A DNA stretch of 39,189 bases. Origin: Ardenticatenaceae bacterium. GTDB lineage: Bacteria; Chloroflexota; Anaerolineae; Promineifilales; Promineifilaceae. The position numbers and the translations under genes are program-made. The notes beneath the pieces are model-generated. The model saw only the letters and a program-made list of their open reading frames with translations. It ran no database searches and was not told the DNA's origin. Positions 36,253 to 39,189 of this stretch are shown here, one piece after another (within the stretch, counting starts at the first letter, position 1; each line of letters begins with the position of its first letter). The DNA lies in the NCBI GenBank assembly GCA_030065875.1, contig JASJCR010000058.1, positions 1 to 39,189 on the forward strand, written 5' to 3'.

Positions 36253-36309
36253 TTTTAGAAGGTTCTAAAAGAGCGGAAAGGAGAGGGTATTTTTTTTAAA
36301 CCCTCTCCT
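36253..36309 (-). other. intercistronic hairpins between pstS and pstC
   Basis: Two structures occupy the gap after pstS. AGGAGAGGGT (36279-36288) pairs perfectly with ACCCTCTCCT (36300-36309) around an 11-base AT loop; TTTCCGC follows on the minus strand. TTTTAGAA (36253-36260) pairs with TTCTAAAA (36263-36270). The first may protect the pstS message or partly terminate it, which would give more PstS than permease, as is common for binding proteins. The remainder of 36235-36397 shows nothing else clear. Confidence 0.6.
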
Positions 36310-36397
36310 AAATCTACATCACGATGCGAAATGCGTCCACCAAAATTTGACCTAATTTTGCTTAATCCTCACGATTGCAGACGCATTCTCAAACATC

Positions 36398-37420
36398 TTA
36401 ATTATTAGCGTTCAACCAGTCTTGTCTCGCGCCGTTTAATGCAGCATCACTGGCCGGGAAATAACCGACTTCAATTACCTCTTCATTTACAAACGTGAGG
36501 AAGAAATTCGAAAAGACAGCCACCTGCGGCTTCTCGGCCATGATATCGGCCGTGGTGTAAATATAGAGCGGGCGGGCCAACGGGTAACTGCCGTTATCGA
36601 CATTTTCCTGATCCGCTTCAACCCCATCGATGGCCAAGATCTTTAACGCATCAGCGTTTTCCTGATAGTAAGCGTAGCCAAAGTACCCGACAGCATAGGG
36701 GCTGCCCAAAATACCCTGAACGAGGACGTTGTCATCTTCTGACAATTCGAGGTTTGAAGAAGCGAGGAGCGGCTCCTGCTCTTCCTCAAACACCTCTTCC
36801 ACAAAGTAGTCAAACGTACCGGAGTCGGTGCCCGGGCTGTAGCGCAAAATCGGCTCGGCCGGCCAGCTGGGATCGACATCAGCCCACGTTTCGGCCGTAG
36901 ACCAAATCAAGATCAACTGCTCGATGGTCACGTCGGACAGGAAATCATTTTCAGCGCTAACGACAACCGCCAACGCATCGGTCCCGACCCGGAACTCAAT
37001 GGGCTCGCGGCCGATCGCCTGACACGATTGAACCTCGCTGTCTTTGATCGCCCGACTGGCGTTAGCAATGTCAGACTCTCCGGCGACACAAAAGCGCTCA
37101 AAACCGGCGCCGGATCCGATGCTGTCAATGGTGACGCTGCCGCCAAACCCTTCATCTTGAAAGCGCTCGGCCATCCGCTCGGCCAGCGGAAAGACGGTAG
37201 AGCTGCCGGCCATGGCGATATCGCCATCAACCGCCAGCGGATCTACGGTTGGCAAATCGACATCTTCGGCAACCTCTGTTTCACTTTCGCTCTCTGTCTC
37301 CTCCACGACGGGTGTGGGCTCCGGTTCGGGGGTTGGAGTGGGCTCCACCTCTGCAGGTTGACAGGCAGCTAGGACGACGGTCGCTAAAAGCGCCAATATG
37401 GCTAAAAATTTGATACGCAT
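36398..37420 (-). CDS. pstS: phosphate-binding lipoprotein PstS
   Basis: 340 residues from MRIKFLAILALLATVVLAAC at 37420, with AAGGAGA upstream; an in-frame extension to 37510 is rejected. The lipobox LAAC places the lipidated Cys at 20, followed by a Pro/Glu/Thr-rich tether to about 60. The PBP fold carries phosphate-contacting segments AGSSTVFPLAERM, GSGAGF, SDIANASR and GTDSGTFDYF, then VGYFGYAYY and GSYPLARPLYIYTTADIMAEKPQV. Domain order is the normal one, in contrast to the permuted copy inside PstA. It captures phosphate outside the membrane and delivers it to PstC/PstA. A Pho-type repeat array lies 92 bases upstream of the start. Confidence 0.95.
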   Translation of the reverse strand: MRIKFLAILALLATVVLAACQPAEVEPTPTPEPEPTPVVEETESESETEVAEDVDLPTVDPLAVDGDIAMAGSSTVFPLAERMAERFQDEGFGGSVTIDSIGSGAGFERFCVAGESDIANASRAIKDSEVQSCQAIGREPIEFRVGTDALAVVVSAENDFLSDVTIEQLILIWSTAETWADVDPSWPAEPILRYSPGTDSGTFDYFVEEVFEEEQEPLLASSNLELSEDDNVLVQGILGSPYAVGYFGYAYYQENADALKILAIDGVEADQENVDNGSYPLARPLYIYTTADIMAEKPQVAVFSNFFLTFVNEEVIEVGYFPASDAALNGARQDWLNANN

Positions 37421-37500
37421 CTCTTCTCCTTTTTGATTTGTAAATGATTTGGGATTTTGTGTAAATGGTATAAACACAGTATGTGTACCAAAGCATCTGA

Positions 37501-37578
37501 AGCGTACCACCGGTCAATTAACGATGCTTCAACTTTCAGTTAACAGTTGGCTAAGAGTTTGTTAACAACTTGTTAACA
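37501..37578 (-). promoter_or_regulatory. Pho-box array (six 11-bp repeats) upstream of pstS
   Basis: Six 11-base units occupy 37513-37578. Read toward pstS, three begin with TGTTAAC, one with CGTTAAT and two are degenerate (TCTTAGC, AGTTGAA), all in phase. TACGCT (37506-37501) six bases downstream is a candidate -10. Spacing to it is close to that of the phoU-side array (six versus seven bases). This is the expected place for PhoB-type activation of the pst operon. Confidence 0.8.
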
Positions 37579-37635
37579 GCGCTAAAAATTAGGCATTTAC
37601 CTTAATATTTAACCCAAGTTGCAACCCTAACCCCT

Positions 37636-37795
37636 GCCATTGCTCAGAATGAGCAGCGAAGCGAGGAATCTCGTCAAGTGGCATTCAGGCTTAGCTGGCT
37701 GAAAACGGAAACGCTTCTCTTCTAGATAGCTTTCACTGGAAATTGACGGGATCCTTCCCGAAGCCTGTCCTGAGCGAAGTCGAAGGGCTCAGGAT
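37636..37795. repeat. mosaic of REP-like intergenic repeat fragments
   Basis: TGCTCA-GAA-TGAGCA (37641-37655) is a hairpin within a stretch of the form GCGAAGCGAGGAATCTCG. Further on, TCCTGAGC (37768-37775) and GCTCAGGA (37787-37794) form an 8-bp stem around GAAGTCGAAGG. Similar words recur in intergenic DNA of many environmental bacterial genomes, from memory. No gene is visible between the Pho array and the terminator at 37844. Confidence 0.55.
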
Positions 37796-37843
37796 GACAG
37801 AGGGCCGTGGGCGGGGGTGTTGGCTCGCAAACGTAGGTTGTTG

Positions 37844-37883
37844 AAAACAAAACGGCGGCACGATCATGAGATTCGTGCCGCCG
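37844..37883 (-). terminator. intrinsic terminator of the beta-helix protein gene
   Basis: CGGCGGCACGA (37853-37863) and TCGTGCCGCCG (37873-37883) form a perfect 11-bp GC-rich stem with a 9-base loop. On the minus strand it is followed by TTTTGTTTT (37852-37844). It begins 31 bases after the stop codon of the gene ending at 37915 and insulates the pst promoter from read-through. Confidence 0.9.
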
Positions 37884-37914
37884 CTATTCCTTTTATAGGG
37901 TCATGCGATCCGGA

Positions 37915-39189
37915 TTATCTCAAAATCACAGGTAAATAAATAATATTAACCCCTCTTTCAAATGACCCTATATCGCAGCCGTCACCAAACGGCCGTTCTT
38001 CACCGCGTTGGTCGGTGATAAACGTTGTGCCGCAGCCGTTAACACCGTCAGGAATGGCGTCGATGGCCGGGCTGCCGGCCAGGAGCGCGTGGGTCTGCGT
38101 ACTGCCGCCGTTGTCGGCCAGGCCATCCAGCAAGGGGTCGGTATTGGTGATATCACCCACCTCGCTTAAGCCGCAGCTATTGCCATCCTCGAGGTTGTAG
38201 CCGCCGGAAACCAGCGTGCCCCCGTCAAAAGCACAATTTGCGGCGCCGTTGTAGGCGATGATGCTGTTGGTCATGGCTACGGTTCCAGAGATGATCCCCA
38301 TCCCGGTGTCGGTGACCACGGCCGTATTGTTCGCCAGGGTGGCATGCACCAGCCGCACCGTTGCCGAAACACCAATTTGGGTCAAGATGCCATCCTCATC
38401 GGCTTGGTTGCCGCTCAAGGTGCTGTTGTAAAGAGAAACCTGGCCGTTATCATTGAACAGCCCACCAGCCTGAGCGGCCGTATTGTTGGCGATGGTGCTG
38501 TTGGTCAGGGTCATGATCGAATCCCCAGAAACAAAGACCCCACCCCCATTTTGCGTCGCGGTATTGTTTTCGATGCGGCTGTCAACAATGACGTTGGAGC
38601 TGGTGGAATCTGTGCACAGACCCGCGCCAGATTGGGCCTGATTGCCGCTGATGGTCACATTGGTGAGGGTCATCGCCTGTCTATTCTCAATGCCGCCACA
38701 GCCGCCCGGCACAAAGTTCCCGATGATGTGCGTGTTGGTGATAAATAAATTGGCGGAATTTTCAATTCCAGCCCCGGTTCTGCTCAACACCTGATTATTT
38801 TGGATCAACGAATCGCTAATATGGGCCATGACGTTCCCATCCAGGTCAATCGTACCACCATTGTCGATGGCGATATTCCCACTAATCGTCGTGCCGTGAA
38901 TGACGATGACCGAAGCGTTGCTATCCCCATCCACTGCCGTCACATCATCCGCCTGATTTTCGCTTACGCTGCTGTTCAGCAGCCAGAGATTACCGCCGAC
39001 TTCAATGCCACCCCCATCATCGTTGGCCGTATTGCGATCTATCATGCTGTTGGTGACGGTGACGGTGGCATCTGACTCAATATCCAGCCCCCCACCATCA
39101 TCGTCGGCAAAGTTATCCAGGATGGCGCTGTTATCAATGGTCACGGTTCCACTCAGCACATGGACACCTCCACCCTCGTCGCCAGATGT
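37915..39189 (-). CDS. secreted right-handed beta-helix protein, choice-of-anchor Q type; 5' end beyond window
   Basis: The frame is open to the right edge, so only the C-terminal 424 or so residues are seen. Repeats of about 20-25 residues (NSMIDRNTANDDGGGIEV, NSSVSENQADD, NTHIIGNF, NVTISGNQAQSGAG, NSTIANNTAAQAGGLFND, NSTLSGNQAD) follow the N-S/T-x-I/L-x-x-N-x-A pattern of parallel beta-helix coils in polymorphic outer-membrane-like proteins. The end (TDPLLDGLADNGGSTQTHALLAGSPAIDAIP..CDIGSFE) matches the choice-of-anchor Q module. The final residues IIYLPVILR resemble a hydrophobic C-terminal tail I associate with exported Chloroflexota proteins. It is probably a surface or extracellular protein; the ligand is unknown. 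Confidence 0.85.
   Translation of the reverse strand, partial: TSGDEGGGVHVLSGTVTIDNSAILDNFADDDGGGLDIESDATVTVTNSMIDRNTANDDGGGIEVGGNLWLLNSSVSENQADDVTAVDGDSNASVIVIHGTTISGNIAIDNGGTIDLDGNVMAHISDSLIQNNQVLSRTGAGIENSANLFITNTHIIGNFVPGGCGGIENRQAMTLTNVTISGNQAQSGAGLCTDSTSSNVIVDSRIENNTATQNGGGVFVSGDSIMTLTNSTIANNTAAQAGGLFNDNGQVSLYNSTLSGNQADEDGILTQIGVSATVRLVHATLANNTAVVTDTGMGIISGTVAMTNSIIAYNGAANCAFDGGTLVSGGYNLEDGNSCGLSEVGDITNTDPLLDGLADNGGSTQTHALLAGSPAIDAIPDGVNGCGTTFITDQRGEERPFGDGCDIGSFERGVNIIYLPVILR

Noticed and set aside
37915..39189. CRISPR-like periodic repeats
   Set aside because: The periodicity is degenerate, in frame and encodes beta-helix coils; there are no identical repeats with unique spacers.

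Overview
The window looks like a chromosomal segment of a Chloroflexota bacterium, probably of the Anaerolineae. This is an inference from gene content: cyclase-AAA-TPR regulators, FG-GAP and choice-of-anchor beta-helix surface proteins, a secreted protein ending in YLPVILR, and a lipoprotein-type PstS. The DNA is about half GC and unusually rich in GGCC-type words. No rRNA, tRNA, CRISPR array, intact transposon or phage gene was seen.

Layout. 1-3729 (+): the 3' part of a large class III cyclase/AAA/TPR regulator, interrupted by an apparent frameshift and ending at a bidirectional terminator. 3810-6994 (-): a secreted FG-GAP/PKD protein and a small membrane-anchored protein. 7179-8709 (+): a crotonase-family protein and an overlapping methyltransferase, convergent with a PAP2 phosphatase (8683-9744, -). 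10156-12390 (+): a response regulator/sensor kinase pair behind a degenerate Pho-box-like array. 12349-16162 (-): a SulP-STAS-rhodanese transporter, SurE and a HAD phosphatase. 16224-19911 (+): a UbiA-family prenyltransferase, a noncoding block with terminal inverted repeats and four palindromes, then miaA, a small membrane protein and an M48 protease. 19993-37420 (-): an FtsX-type permease, a giant membrane-spanning STAND ATPase with an FG-GAP/PQQ-like ectodomain, a soluble STAND ATPase with an OmpR-type DNA-binding domain, a UvrD-family helicase, phoU, pstB, pstA, pstC and pstS. 37915 to the right edge (-): a secreted right-handed beta-helix protein, truncated by the window.

The most interesting part is the phosphate-uptake cluster. 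The PstA permease carries, in the extracytoplasmic loop after its first membrane segment, a complete PstS-like domain in circularly permuted order: its C-terminal half comes before its N-terminal half. The neighbouring pstS encodes the normal order, so the two can be compared directly. Six 11-bp GTTAA-type repeats (Pho-box-like) precede pstS, and six more lie between pstB and phoU. The second array and its -10 box read into a leader of about 120 nt that ends in a strong hairpin plus U-tract before the phoU start, suggesting a phosphate-regulated small RNA or an attenuator. A weaker 11-bp array before the response regulator suggests that the 10156-12390 pair may be the PhoB/PhoR-type system of this organism.

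The second notable system is the pair of homologous STAND ATPases at 22615-28912. One spans the membrane with a calcium-loop beta-propeller outside; the other is a cytosolic DNA-binding version. Between them lies a perfect 26-bp palindrome.
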